From Streptomyces sp. CB02959 (GTDB lineage Bacteria; Actinomycetota; Actinomycetes; Streptomycetales; Streptomycetaceae), in NCBI RefSeq assembly GCF_002803155.1, contig NZ_NNBP01000002.1, forward strand, positions 186,001 through 250,000: a stretch of DNA of 64,000 nt, read 5' to 3'. Both the position numbers and the translations under genes were made by a program. A model generated the notes under the pieces. That model worked only from the letters and a program-made list of their open reading frames with translations, had not been told where the DNA came from and searched no databases. Below, piece by piece: positions 1-12,243 of the stretch. Position 1 is the first letter of the stretch, and every line of letters starts with the position of its first letter.

Positions 1-1229
1 GCCCGGAGGTTCGGGATCGGCCGCCCGGCCAGCGACCACTCCTGGGTGATCTCCATCAGCTTGGCGAACGCCGCCTTGTCCTTGGGGCGGTTGTACTCGT
101 CCCAGACGATCGCCTTGGGCTCCGGGTCCAGGAACGGCGCGGCGAGGAGGTTCTCCAACGCGCCGTCGGCGGTGGGGATCGGCGCGCACAGGTCCTCGAC
201 GTTGGTCACCGGCAGCGAGAAGTACAGCGGCTCGCGTCCGCCCAGGCCCTCCCGGACCGTCTCGCGCACCAGCTCGGTCTTGCCGCATCCGGGCGGGCCC
301 TGCAGCAGCACCGTCCAGCGGTTGCGCAGGGCGGCCCGCACCACCGCGCGCACCGGGTCCGGCACCGTGGCGGGATTCCCGGCCCCCACGGCCGCCGCGA
401 TCCGGTCGAGGATCTCCGCCGTACGGTCCGTGCCCGCCCTGCCCCCGGGCCGCTCCTCCACCAGCCGCAGCCGTTCGCCGCCCACCAGCGGCAGCCCCCA
501 GCGCAGCGGGAAGCCCTCGCGGGCGTTGGCCAGGATGTGGTCGAGGGTGCGCGGCGAGAGGAGTTCGCGCAGCGACGGGGCGAGAGCGGCCCAGGTGGTG
601 AACACCTCGCGCAGGTCCCAGTCGTGGTACTTCGCCGCGAGCCGGTGCCGCCAGGACGTGTCGTTGGCGGACAACCGGATCGTCACCATCCGGTCCAGTA
701 CCGCCAGATCGCTGCGCCGGGCCGCGGTCTCCGCCAGCGACTCGTTGTCCGTCAGGAAGACGCCGATGCAGCCCAGCTCCCGCAGGTCGTACTCGCCGAG
801 CGTCCAGTTGCAGGCGATCTGCATCAGCTGCGACTGGATCGCGGGCCCGGCCTGCAACGAGTCGTCGATCAGCAGCACGAACGGCCTGCCGGGCCGCAGC
901 TGGCTCATCACCAGCTGCCGCAAGGCCAGTTCACCGGTCCGGGCGTCCCGCACCGGGGCGCTGACCAGCAGGTCGTCCGGGGTGAGATTGGCGGCCGGGA
1001 CGAAGACCAACTCGGTGTCCGGATACGCCTCGGGGAGGTGCGAGAAGAAGGTCGCGGTCTTCCCGATGCCGTGCTCACCGAAGATCTGGCCGGTCTGCCC
1101 CATGTCGATCATCGCGTCGATGAACGACTCCAGCCGGGACACCTCCGTCCCGCTCTCCGGGGGCTCCGGATAGGTGGCGTTCGCCCGCAGGCCCGGCCGG
1201 ACCGGTGTCGTCGGCGTGGTGGTGCTCAT
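1..1229 (-). CDS. MoxR-like AAA ATPase with two AAA modules (3' end off the window)
   Basis: About 409 residues are visible and the gene continues past the left edge. Two P-loops can be read, GEHGIGKT at residues 51-58 and GPPGCGKT at about 311-318, so the protein has two AAA (MoxR/AAA_5-type) modules; LLIDDSL is a Walker-B-like stretch of the first. The family consists of ATP-driven chaperone-like remodellers that usually work with a VWA-domain partner on metal-dependent or complex-assembly targets. The ATG start overlaps the stop of the upstream VWA gene by four bases (ATGA), so the two are co-translated. The substrate cannot be told from the sequence. Confidence 0.8.
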   Translation of the reverse strand, partial: MSTTTPTTPVRPGLRANATYPEPPESGTEVSRLESFIDAMIDMGQTGQIFGEHGIGKTATFFSHLPEAYPDTELVFVPAANLTPDDLLVSAPVRDARTGELALRQLVMSQLRPGRPFVLLIDDSLQAGPAIQSQLMQIACNWTLGEYDLRELGCIGVFLTDNESLAETAARRSDLAVLDRMVTIRLSANDTSWRHRLAAKYHDWDLREVFTTWAALAPSLRELLSPRTLDHILANAREGFPLRWGLPLVGGERLRLVEERPGGRAGTDRTAEILDRIAAAVGAGNPATVPDPVRAVVRAALRNRWTVLLQGPPGCGKTELVRETVREGLGGREPLYFSLPVTNVEDLCAPIPTADGALENLLAAPFLDPEPKAIVWDEYNRPKDKAAFAKLMEITQEWSLAGRPIPNLR

Positions 1230-2638
1230 CGGTCTCCCGTCGTCACGCGATGGCAGGCCATCGGCGGGGTGTGGTGGTCGGGCCAGTCGTCGCCGCCGTC
1301 GGTGATCAGCCAGATCCACTTGTCCGGCTCGGCGGGGGTGATCGCGGGTGCGCGGCCGTCGGTGAGCATCACCACGGCATCCGGTATGTCCTCGAAGGGG
1401 CGGCCGTCCATCACCGCACGGCCCTCGACGTGGTCGGCCACCGCCTGGAAGCTCGTCCCGCCGCCGCCGTACACCCGCTCCCCGGGGCGGAACGGCATCA
1501 CCACCCCGTCGAACGACAGCCAGTGCGCCACCACCCCGTCGATCGAGCCCACCAGCCCGGTCAGCCACTCGACCACCCGGTCCGGCATCGAGGCCGAGGT
1601 GTCGTACGCGACGACCAGCACCTTCTCCCGGACCGGTCCGCGCCGCGAGAGCAGCGGATCGTGCCCCAGCGCGGCCAGCAGCGCACCGCGCTTCTTCGGG
1701 TAGACCAACCGCTCGCCCTCCGCCAGCTTCGAGGCCAGCACGTCGACCAGCCAGCGCTGCCACCAGTCGACCCGGCCGGTGCGCGGGGTCTCGCCGCGCA
1801 GCAACCCCGCGCCCAGCCGCCCCCACACCCGGCGCGCCCGCGCCGACGTCCCGTCCGTGCGGTCCATCAGGTCGAGCAACTCCCGCTCGGCGTCCGGGTG
1901 TCCGCGCCGGGCCGCGAGCAGCGCGTTCAGCAGTGCGGCGGAGACCACCTCGTCGATGGTGCCCTGATCGCCGCCCGCCACCGCCGGGTCGGTCAGGTGC
2001 AGGCAGGCCGCCGTCGGCGGCGGCACCGGGGGGCTGGTCATCCGCTTGAGCTCGGTGAACACCCGCATGTCGGTCTCGACGAAGTCGTCGTAGGGGAGCG
2101 GTTCGAGGCCCTGCTCCGTCAGGTCGGCGACGTATGCGGCGTGGACCTCGAACGGATCGACGCCGACCGGCCGGTCGTCCAGCAGCGGCAGGGCGGTGCG
2201 CCGGAGCCGCACCAACGCGACGTGGTTGACGGCCACTTCGGCGGCGATGGTGAACACCGGGTCGGCGCGCAGCTCCGGATCGGCGAAGAAGTGCCGGTGC
2301 ACCAGGTGCCGGGCCTCGTGGAACAGGACGAACTTCACGCCCTCCAGGCCCAGTCGGACGAAGAAGTCCGGGTTGTACAGCAGGGGGTGGGTGCCGTCGC
2401 CGCCGGCGAGCAGGGCCGCCGTGTCCACCGCCGTCGTCGGGATCTGGTGGTGGCACTTGGCGTAGATCCACGACGCCACCACGGACTCGGTCAGCCCGAA
2501 GTCCGTCAGCGCGGCCTCCTTGAGCCGCCGCGCCTGCACGACCACCGCCGGATCCGCCGGCCGCCAACTCTCCAGCGCCCGCCGGTCGGCCACCCCGATC
2601 ACCGGCCGCCGCGCGACCGCCGCCATGTCGTGAGCCAT
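1226..2638 (-). CDS. VWA-like domain protein with putative zinc metallopeptidase domain (DUF2201-like)
   Basis: This is a 470-residue cytosolic protein with no signal peptide. The N-terminal half contains HEARH at residues 107-111, an HExxH zinc-peptidase signature. The C-terminal half contains DTSAS at 346-350, the DxSxS metal-ion-dependent adhesion motif of VWA domains. This layout fits the DUF2201 putative metallopeptidase plus VWA-like family, which is habitually encoded beside MoxR ATPases, and here the ATPase start overlaps its stop. I chose the ATG at 2638 because of a G-rich stretch just upstream; ATGs at 2626 and 2668 are in frame too. Proteolytic activity is an inference from the motif only. 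Confidence 0.75.
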   Translation of the reverse strand: MAHDMAAVARRPVIGVADRRALESWRPADPAVVVQARRLKEAALTDFGLTESVVASWIYAKCHHQIPTTAVDTAALLAGGDGTHPLLYNPDFFVRLGLEGVKFVLFHEARHLVHRHFFADPELRADPVFTIAAEVAVNHVALVRLRRTALPLLDDRPVGVDPFEVHAAYVADLTEQGLEPLPYDDFVETDMRVFTELKRMTSPPVPPPTAACLHLTDPAVAGGDQGTIDEVVSAALLNALLAARRGHPDAERELLDLMDRTDGTSARARRVWGRLGAGLLRGETPRTGRVDWWQRWLVDVLASKLAEGERLVYPKKRGALLAALGHDPLLSRRGPVREKVLVVAYDTSASMPDRVVEWLTGLVGSIDGVVAHWLSFDGVVMPFRPGERVYGGGGTSFQAVADHVEGRAVMDGRPFEDIPDAVVMLTDGRAPAITPAEPDKWIWLITDGGDDWPDHHTPPMACHRVTTGDR

Positions 2639-2699
2639 GACCCACCCCCCGTTCTCAGCCGCCTCCATTGGTACCAGCAGCCACTGACAACGGGGTCGA

Positions 2700-2767
2700 C
2701 GACGAGCGCCCCGCCCGGTCCGGACGCTGTTGGCCAACAGCGTCCGGACCGGGCGGGGCGCTCGTCG
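2700..2767. repeat. 68-bp perfect palindrome (34-bp arms, no spacer)
   Basis: The two 34-base arms are exactly complementary and meet at GTTGG|CCAAC with no spacer. It lies between the end of tex and the start of the VWA gene, both on the minus strand. As RNA it would form a very stable GC-rich hairpin on either strand. It has no U-tract, which is common for Streptomyces terminators, but such length and perfection are unusual. Confidence 0.9.
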
Positions 2768-2771
2768 CGGC

Positions 2772-2806
2772 GGTCGGGGCGGGCGGCAGTGCCACCCGCC
2801 CCGACC
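2772..2806 (-). terminator. Hairpin terminator behind tex
   Basis: A 12-bp perfect stem (GGTCGGGGCGGG and its complement), then one mismatch and three more pairs around an AGT loop. It begins 14 bases after the tex stop codon. Together with the 68-bp palindrome just beyond, it forms a tandem hairpin barrier before the VWA gene. Confidence 0.6.
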
Positions 2807-2819
2807 CACCGTCAGTCCG

Positions 2820-5276
<2,457 letters not shown>

Positions 5277-5357
5277 GTTGATCCTGCCCGCCTTCCAGCG
5301 ACTTTCCTGAGCCTGCATTGTGCAGGTTGGCCCCCCGGACTGTCGCACCGCCCGGCC

Positions 5358-5403
5358 GGGGGCGCCGGGGGTGTGAGAAGACGCACGCACCCCCGGCGCC
5401 CCC
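5358..5403 (-). terminator. Hairpin terminator behind the SCO6745-family gene
   Basis: A 16-bp perfect GC-rich stem (5358-5373 with 5388-5403) around a 14-base loop. It starts 16 bases after the stop codon of the minus-strand gene at 5419 and lies upstream of tex. Confidence 0.7.
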
Positions 5404-5418
5404 GTACCGGGCCGTCGG

Positions 5419-6285
5419 CTACTCCCTGCCGAACAGCGCCTGGGGGAACGCCCCGGACTCCACGAGGAGCTTGGCGAACCCGGCCGCCAGCTCGGTCAGC
5501 CGGGCCACGCCCGCCGCCCCCAGGTGCTCGTACGGCGCCCGGTCCAGCCGGTCCGTCGTCCGCTCCAGGTCCTTGCGCAGCGCCGTCCCGGCCTCGGTCA
5601 GTTCGTCGGCGGTGGCCAGCAGCCCGCGTGCGCGCAGCCGCTCCTGTGCGGCCGTCAGCTCCTCCTGCGACCAGCCGCGGGTCGCCAGGATGCCGCGGTA
5701 GCTCATCCCGTGCCCACTGGCGGCGTGCGAGACCAGCGCCTCCACCGGGTCCAGCCCGGCGTCCAGCAGGGCCACCAGGTGGCCGTCGCCGCGGTGTTCG
5801 CGCAGCAGCGACGCGGCGTGCCAGTAGGCGAGGTGCGGGGCGTCCGGCACCGGCAGGTCGGCGTAGGCGGAGAACAGCGGCCGGGCGTGCCGGGCGCAGC
5901 CCTCGGCGGCGGTCAGCGCGAGCTTCGCCGCCTCCGCCATCTCCGCGGACTCCACCGCGTCGCCGAGGCACCGGCGCAGGGAGGCGTCCACCGCCCGCAG
6001 CCGGGCGTCCAGGACGGCCTGCGGTGTGGTGACCGTCCAGACCTGCGGGACGTGCTGGGCGACCAGCTCGTGCTTGAAGGAGTAGAAGGTCGCGGTGACC
6101 GTACCCGCGCCCACCGCGCCCAGCGGCGCGCTCCGGGCGGCGAAGTACCCGGCGCGGCCGTCCACCCCCAACCCGGTCATTTCCGCGCCGAGTTCGGGGG
6201 CGAAGTAGTGCGCCGAGTGGAAGGGGTTGAGGGCGTTGTGGCAGTGCCGGCCGGCCCGTTCTGGCAGTGCGCTGGAAGAGGTCAT
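5419..6285 (-). CDS. SCO6745 family protein
   Basis: A 288-residue soluble protein matching the actinobacterial SCO6745 family as I remember it: an N-terminal stretch rich in His and aromatic residues ([12 protein letters not shown]), and a C-terminal region with a winged-helix-like segment ([29 protein letters not shown]). The C-terminal part resembles MarR-type DNA-binding folds, but no function is established. It starts at ATG 6285, diverges from the GlxA-type regulator 140 bases away, and is followed by a strong terminator, so it is probably transcribed alone. The family name fits the wider resemblance of this region to the S. coelicolor SCO6745-SCO677x segment. Confidence 0.8.
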   Translation of the reverse strand: MTSSSALPERAGRHCHNALNPFHSAHYFAPELGAEMTGLGVDGRAGYFAARSAPLGAVGAGTVTATFYSFKHELVAQHVPQVWTVTTPQAVLDARLRAVDASLRRCLGDAVESAEMAEAAKLALTAAEGCARHARPLFSAYADLPVPDAPHLAYWHAASLLREHRGDGHLVALLDAGLDPVEALVSHAASGHGMSYRGILATRGWSQEELTAAQERLRARGLLATADELTEAGTALRKDLERTTDRLDRAPYEHLGAAGVARLTELAAGFAKLLVESGAFPQALFGRE

Positions 6286-6425
6286 GCCAGCAGGTTACCG
6301 ACCCGTTGGTATGCCGCCACCCCGAGCCGCCCGCACCGCTCCGGGGGCCGCCTGGAGCCCGCATGGCAGGAAAGGTGGGAAATCCGTCATTGCCGCCATC
6401 CGTCCCGCTGGCCAGGATGTACGGC

Positions 6426-7385
6426 ATGGAGCAGCGCGACGTACTGGTCGTCCTCTTCGACGGCGTGCAGAGCCTCGACGTGACCGGCCCGGTCGAGGTC
6501 TTCAGCGGTGCCGGGCAGGGCGCCCCCGGGGCCTACCGCATCCGCACCGCCACCCTGGACGGCGCCCCGGTCCGCACCACCAGCGGCCTCACCCTCGTAC
6601 CGGACCTCGCGCTGGACGCCGCCGAACCCCCGCACACCCTCCTCGTACCGGGCGGCCACGGCACCTGCACCCCCGACCCGCACCTGGTCGACTGGCTCCG
6701 CACGCACGCCCCGCTGGCCCGCCGCCAGGTCTCGGTCTGCAGCGGCGCCTTCCTGCTGGCCGCGGCGGGACTGCTGGACGGCCGCCGCGCCACCACCCAC
6801 TGGAGCCTGTGCGCCGACCTCGCCGCCCGCCACCCCGCGGTCCGCGTCGAACCCGAACCGATCTACGTCCGCGACGGCGACGTGGCCACCTCCGCGGGCG
6901 TCACCGCCGGCATCGACCTGGCGCTGGCCCTGGTCGAGGAGGACCACGGCCGCGACCTCGCGCTGGCCATCGCCCGCCACCTGGTCGTCTTCCTGCGCCG
7001 GCCCGGCAACCAGACCCAGTTCAGCGCCCAGCTCGCCGCGCAGACCGCGGAGCGCCGCCCGCTGCGCGACGTCCAGCAGTGGATCACCGAGCACCCGGCG
7101 GCGGACCTCTCCGTCGAGGCCCTGGCCGACCGCGCCGCGCTCTCCCCGCGGCACTTCGCCCGCGCCTTCCGCGACGAGACCGGGATGACCCCCGGCCGCT
7201 ACGTCGACCGGGTCCGCCTGGAGGCGGCCCGGCGGCGCCTGGAGGACACCGCCGACGGCATCGAGCAGATCTCCCGGCAGTGCGGCTACGGCACCACCGA
7301 GGCGATGCGCCGCGCCTTCGTCCGGGTCCTCGACACCTCCCCGGCGGAGTACCGCCGCCGCTTCCGGCCCGCCCGGCAGCCCTGA
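6426..7385 (+). CDS. GlxA family transcriptional regulator (DJ-1/PfpI + AraC HTH)
   Basis: This 319-residue regulator has an N-terminal DJ-1/PfpI-like domain (residues about 1-190, with the nucleophile-elbow-like VCSGAFLLAAAG) followed by an AraC-type double helix-turn-helix (about 215-315, SPRHFARAFRDETGMTPGRYV and the second helix set ISRQCGYGTTEAMRRAF). In this family the amidotransferase-like domain is thought to sense a small ligand and the C-terminus binds DNA. ATG 6426 is preferred over 6417 because AGG lies nine bases before it. The next gene, 97 bases downstream, encodes a stand-alone protein of the same DJ-1 fold and is a plausible target. Confidence 0.9.
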   Translation: MEQRDVLVVLFDGVQSLDVTGPVEVFSGAGQGAPGAYRIRTATLDGAPVRTTSGLTLVPDLALDAAEPPHTLLVPGGHGTCTPDPHLVDWLRTHAPLARRQVSVCSGAFLLAAAGLLDGRRATTHWSLCADLAARHPAVRVEPEPIYVRDGDVATSAGVTAGIDLALALVEEDHGRDLALAIARHLVVFLRRPGNQTQFSAQLAAQTAERRPLRDVQQWITEHPAADLSVEALADRAALSPRHFARAFRDETGMTPGRYVDRVRLEAARRRLEDTADGIEQISRQCGYGTTEAMRRAFVRVLDTSPAEYRRRFRPARQP

Positions 7386-7482
7386 ACGGCCCCGGAACCG
7401 CCCGCCGCCACCGACCACCACGGCACACCGCACCACCGGCCACCACGGCACACCGCACGACCGACCCAGGAATGAGGCCCCC

Positions 7483-8154
7483 GTGCAGATCGCCATCCTC
7501 CTCTACGACCGCTTCACCGCCCTCGACGCCATCGGCCCCTACGAGACCCTCGGGCTCGTCCCGGACGCCGAAGTGGTGTTCGTCGGCGAACGCCCCGGCG
7601 CCCACCGCAGCGACAAGGGCTCCCTCAACCTCGTCGCGGAGGCCGCCCTCGGCGACGTCACCGCGCCGGACGTCCTCGTCGTCCCCGGCGGCCCCGGGCA
7701 GGCCGCGCTCATGGCGGACGGTCCGCTGCACGACTGGATCCGTGCCGTGGACGCCGGCACCACCTGGACCACCTCGGTCTGTACCGGCTCGCTGCTCCTC
7801 GCCGCCGCCGGCCTCCTGCGGGGCCGCCGGGCCACCTCCCACTGGCTCGCGCTGGACCTGCTCCCCACCTACGGCGCCGAACCCACGGGGGAGCGGGTGG
7901 TCTTCGACGGCAAGTACGTCACCGCCGCCGGCGTCTCCGCCGGCATCGACATGGGGCTCACCCTGGCCGGCCGGATCGCCGGCGACTTCGTCGCGCAGAC
8001 GATCCAGCTCGGCATCGAGTACGACCCGCAGCCGCCCTACGACGCGGGCGCCCCGGAGAAGGCACCGGCCGACGTCGTCGCCGCCCTGCGGGAGCACGGC
8101 GACGTCATCCTGGCCGGGAAGCGGTGGCGGGACGAAGGGCTCGTAGGAAAGTGA
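7483..8154 (+). CDS. DJ-1/PfpI family protein
   Basis: A 223-residue single-domain DJ-1/PfpI (ThiJ-like) protein beginning at GTG 7483. The nucleophile elbow reads SVCTGSLLLAAAGLL, with Cys in the usual place, and the segment TSHWLALDLLP follows. Members include isonitrile hydratases, glyoxalase-III-like enzymes and cysteine-dependent hydrolases; the sequence alone does not choose among them. It lies directly behind a GlxA-type regulator on the same strand and probably shares its transcript or is controlled by it. Its end faces the crotonase gene 33 bases away. Confidence 0.87.
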   Translation: MQIAILLYDRFTALDAIGPYETLGLVPDAEVVFVGERPGAHRSDKGSLNLVAEAALGDVTAPDVLVVPGGPGQAALMADGPLHDWIRAVDAGTTWTTSVCTGSLLLAAAGLLRGRRATSHWLALDLLPTYGAEPTGERVVFDGKYVTAAGVSAGIDMGLTLAGRIAGDFVAQTIQLGIEYDPQPPYDAGAPEKAPADVVAALREHGDVILAGKRWRDEGLVGK

Positions 8155-8187
8155 CGGTGCGTCAGGTTCACGGGCGGCGGCCGCCGC

Positions 8188-8958
8188 TCAGCCCTCCGGC
8201 CACCTGAACCGCGGCGCCCTGCGCTCCAGGAAGGCGGCGGCACCCTCCGCGGTGTCGCCGCTCTCCCGCGCCTGCGCCGCCCAGAACGCCCCGCGCGCCT
8301 CCGCTTCCTCCGGCGGCACGTCCCACGTCCCGTTGGCCAGTTCCTTCGCCGCGGTCTGGGTCAGCAGCGACCGGCTCGCCAGGACGGCGGTGAACTCCGC
8401 GATCCGCTTGTCCAGCTCACCCTCGGCCACCACCTCGTCCACCAGCCCGGTCCGCAGTGCCCGCGCGCAGTCGATCAACTCCCCGGAGAACAGCAGGTAC
8501 TTCGCGGCCGACAGTCCCACCAGCCGGACCAGCCGCCGGGTCGCGGACGCCGGATACGCCACCCCCAGCTTGGCGGGCGTCACCCCGAACAACGCCCCCT
8601 CCTCCGCGAACCGCAGATCACAGGCGGCCGCCAACTGGGCGCCGCCCCCCACGCAGTAGCCCCGTATCGCCGCCACCGTCGGACGCGGAAAGGCCGCCAG
8701 CGCCTCCTCGGCCACCACCGCCAGCCCCTGCGAGGCCCCCGACGTGTCCCGCAGCGACCCGATGTCCGCCCCCGCGCAGAACGTCCCGCCGTCCCCGGTC
8801 AGCACCAGCGCCCGCACCGCACCGTCCTCCGCCAGCCGCGCCAGCAGCGGTGGCAGCTCCTGCCACATCGCGACGGTCATCGCGTTGCGCTTGCCCGTAT
8901 TGCTGATGGTGACGGTCGCCGTACCGCCGCTGACATGCGTCTTCAGACCCGGTTCCAT
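8188..8958 (-). CDS. Enoyl-CoA hydratase/isomerase (crotonase) family protein
   Basis: This 256-residue protein has the crotonase fold: FCAGADIGSLRD supplies the CoA/oxyanion-hole region and GGGAQLAAACDLRFA the second oxyanion-hole glycine. The two glutamates that act in true enoyl-CoA hydratases appear to be missing: the position in GGGxE is Gln and the one in xxPE is Ala (TPAKLG). It may therefore catalyse another crotonase-type reaction rather than hydration. The ATG at 8958 has no ribosome binding site, and a TAATAT -10-like box lies only six bases upstream, so the mRNA is probably leaderless. It diverges from the ABC-F gene. Confidence 0.85.
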   Translation of the reverse strand: MEPGLKTHVSGGTATVTISNTGKRNAMTVAMWQELPPLLARLAEDGAVRALVLTGDGGTFCAGADIGSLRDTSGASQGLAVVAEEALAAFPRPTVAAIRGYCVGGGAQLAAACDLRFAEEGALFGVTPAKLGVAYPASATRRLVRLVGLSAAKYLLFSGELIDCARALRTGLVDEVVAEGELDKRIAEFTAVLASRSLLTQTAAKELANGTWDVPPEEAEARGAFWAAQARESGDTAEGAAAFLERRAPRFRWPEG

Positions 8959-8964
8959 GCCCGG

Positions 8965-8970
8965 ATATTA
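8965..8970 (-). promoter_or_regulatory. -10-like box for a leaderless crotonase mRNA
   Basis: TAATAT on the minus strand, six bases before the ATG, matches the TANNNT consensus and would place the transcription start at or beside the start codon. No clear -35 is visible. Confidence 0.45.
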
Positions 8971-8996
8971 GAGCGACCACCGGGCGCCCGGCCGGA

Positions 8997-9002
8997 TACG
9001 AT
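8997..9002 (+). promoter_or_regulatory. -10-like box for a leaderless ABC-F mRNA
   Basis: TACGAT on the plus strand lies nine bases before the ATG of the ABC-F gene. The absence of any Shine-Dalgarno sequence in the nine bases between supports a leaderless or near-leaderless transcript. No good -35 is visible. Confidence 0.45.
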
Positions 9003-9011
9003 CGGCGACTG

Positions 9012-10664
<1,653 letters not shown>

Positions 10665-10704
10665 CCAGGCACGACGCGGCCGGCGGCCCGCTCCGGTATT
10701 CGAT

Positions 10705-10733
10705 TTGTCTCCGGGGCGGGGACCCCGTAAGGT
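10705..10733 (+). promoter_or_regulatory. Promoter of the initiator tRNA
   Basis: TTGTCT (10705-10710), a 17-base spacer and TAAGGT (10728-10733) make a good housekeeping-type promoter. The predicted start lies a few bases before the mature tRNA. Confidence 0.65.
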
Positions 10734-10745
10734 AATCCGAGTCGA

Positions 10746-10819
10746 CGCGGGGTGGAGCAGCTCGGTAGCTCGCTGGGCTCATAACCCAGAGGTCGCAGGT
10801 TCAAATCCTGTCCCCGCTA
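10746..10819 (+). tRNA. tRNA-fMet(CAU), initiator
   Basis: A 74-base cloverleaf ending at the discriminator A; CCA is not encoded. The anticodon loop is CTCATAA. Initiator hallmarks are present: the first acceptor position is an unpaired C facing T, and the anticodon stem ends in three GGG/CCC pairs next to the loop. A promoter precedes it and a hairpin terminator follows 11 bases later. Confidence 0.97.
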
Positions 10820-10830
10820 CTCGCAAGAAC

Positions 10831-10862
10831 AGCAGGCCCGGTGCTCAGGCACCGGGCCTGCT
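10831..10862 (+). terminator. Terminator of tRNA-fMet
   Basis: A 14-bp perfect stem (AGCAGGCCCGGTGC and its complement) with a TCAG loop, 11 bases after the tRNA. Confidence 0.85.
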
Positions 10863-10959
10863 GCCGTATGTGCACGCACGCATGCTCCTCGCTCACCCTG
10901 CCCTCTCCCGCAATACGGGGTATACCAGGAAAAAACGGTCCCTGATCGAGGAGGCGGCG

Positions 10960-11550
10960 ATGACCGGCAGGTCCAGAACTTCCGGACGCAGTCCGGCGGC
11001 GGCCAAGCTGGGGCGCAGTTTCGGGCTCCTCGCGATCCTCGGGATCATCCTCGTCCTGGCCGGAATCGTCGGGCTGATCTACGTCGCCGCGGCCACCCTC
11101 ACCACGATGCTGCTCTTCGGCTGGCTGCTGCTGATCGGCGGCCTGGTCGGACTGGTCCACGCCGTCCAGTCCCGGGGGTCGAGCTTCTTCTGGCTCGCGG
11201 TGATCGTCGCGGCACTGAACATCGCGGCCGGGGTGGTGGTGCTCCGCCTGCCCGACGCCACCGCAGCCGCGCTGACCATGTTCGCCGCCCTGCTCTTCCT
11301 GACCGGCGGGCTGTTCCGCCTGGCCGGTGCCGTGGTCGTGCGCGGACCGCAGTTCGGCTGGACGCTGCTCCAGGGCGTGATCGGCATCCTGCTGGGCGTC
11401 CTGGTGCTCGCCAACTGGCCGGAGAGCAGCCTCTACGTCATCGGCGCCTTCTTCTCGCTGGAACTGCTCTTCGACGGGCTGGGCCTGCTCGCCATGGGGA
11501 TCGGCGGCCGAGGCGTGGTCGGCATGGTCGAGGACAGCAGAGTGGCTTGA
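10960..11550 (+). CDS. HdeD family (DUF308) membrane protein
   Basis: A 196-residue protein with about six hydrophobic segments spread over the whole length after a short charged N-terminus, the usual pattern of HdeD/DUF308 proteins. E. coli HdeD is linked to acid resistance; the role in actinomycetes is not known. ATG 10960 has an excellent GAGGAGG just upstream. A GGGTAT box 37 bases before the start resembles the -10 of Streptomyces SigB-type stress promoters, but no matching -35 is visible, so stress control is only a possibility. Confidence 0.85.
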   Translation: MTGRSRTSGRSPAAAKLGRSFGLLAILGIILVLAGIVGLIYVAAATLTTMLLFGWLLLIGGLVGLVHAVQSRGSSFFWLAVIVAALNIAAGVVVLRLPDATAAALTMFAALLFLTGGLFRLAGAVVVRGPQFGWTLLQGVIGILLGVLVLANWPESSLYVIGAFFSLELLFDGLGLLAMGIGGRGVVGMVEDSRVA

Positions 11551-11751
11551 TCCTTACCCCGGTCACGCCGGTTCCGACGGTGGCTCGGCGGTCGTCCCGG
11601 AGGTCGGCATAAAAGCGCGAATCAAAAACGACGGAACATGTCGCGAGGCCGATCAATTCCGGCAGAATCGGTCAAAAGGCGTCGATTGGCGCTGACTTGT
11701 GTTCAGGAGGCCGGTCCGGACCAGCACATTCTCAACACTCGTCGTGTGAGG

Positions 11752-12243
11752 ATGCCTTCCGGACCCCCTGCAGAACCCCCCGAGGAGCTGACCTCCCCGC
11801 TCGCCTACGAAGGTGTCTGGCGGTTCACCGCCGCGGCACTGGAGTCGTCGGTGCCCCAGGCACGCCACGCGGTGCGGGATCTGCTCGTCGAACAGCACGT
11901 GCCCGTCGCCGACGACATCCTGGACGGGCTCCTGCTGATCGTCTCCGAGTTGGTCACCAACGCCGTCCGGCACGCCGCGCTGCTCTCCCCGCGGATCGCC
12001 GTCCAGCTCACCATCGGAGCCAACTGGCTCCGGATCGCGGTCGAGGACGACCACCCCTACCGCCCCAAGGCGCTGGAGGCGGACGAGGGCGACGTCGGCG
12101 GCCGCGGCCTGTGGCTGGTCAAGGCGTTCACCGCGGAAGTGGGCGGGAAGTGCGACGTGGAGCACACCGCGGGCGGCGGCAAGGCCATCTGGGCCGAATT
12201 GCCGCTGGCCCCGCTCGCTACCAGCCCGCCGACTTCCCGGTGA
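11752..12243 (+). CDS. ATP-binding protein, RsbW-like anti-sigma/regulatory kinase fold
   Basis: A protein of about 163 residues with a single HATPase_c_2 (GHKL) domain: the N-box is SELVTNAVRHAA and the G-box is GGRGLWLVKAF. It lacks a dimerisation/His-phosphotransfer domain, so it is of the stand-alone RsbW/SpoIIAB-like type, abundant in Streptomyces and often paired with anti-anti-sigma factors or DUF397/DUF5753 proteins. No partner is adjacent. The start is uncertain: ATG 11752 and GTG 11746 are in frame, both without a well-placed Shine-Dalgarno, and an earlier start is possible. Its 3' end overlaps the convergent idi gene by 26 bases. Confidence 0.8.
   Translation: MPSGPPAEPPEELTSPLAYEGVWRFTAAALESSVPQARHAVRDLLVEQHVPVADDILDGLLLIVSELVTNAVRHAALLSPRIAVQLTIGANWLRIAVEDDHPYRPKALEADEGDVGGRGLWLVKAFTAEVGGKCDVEHTAGGGKAIWAELPLAPLATSPPTSR

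Noticed and set aside
11648..11655. GCCGATCA as a WhiG-type -10 before the RsbW-like gene
   Set aside because: No TAAA -35 lies 15 bases upstream.
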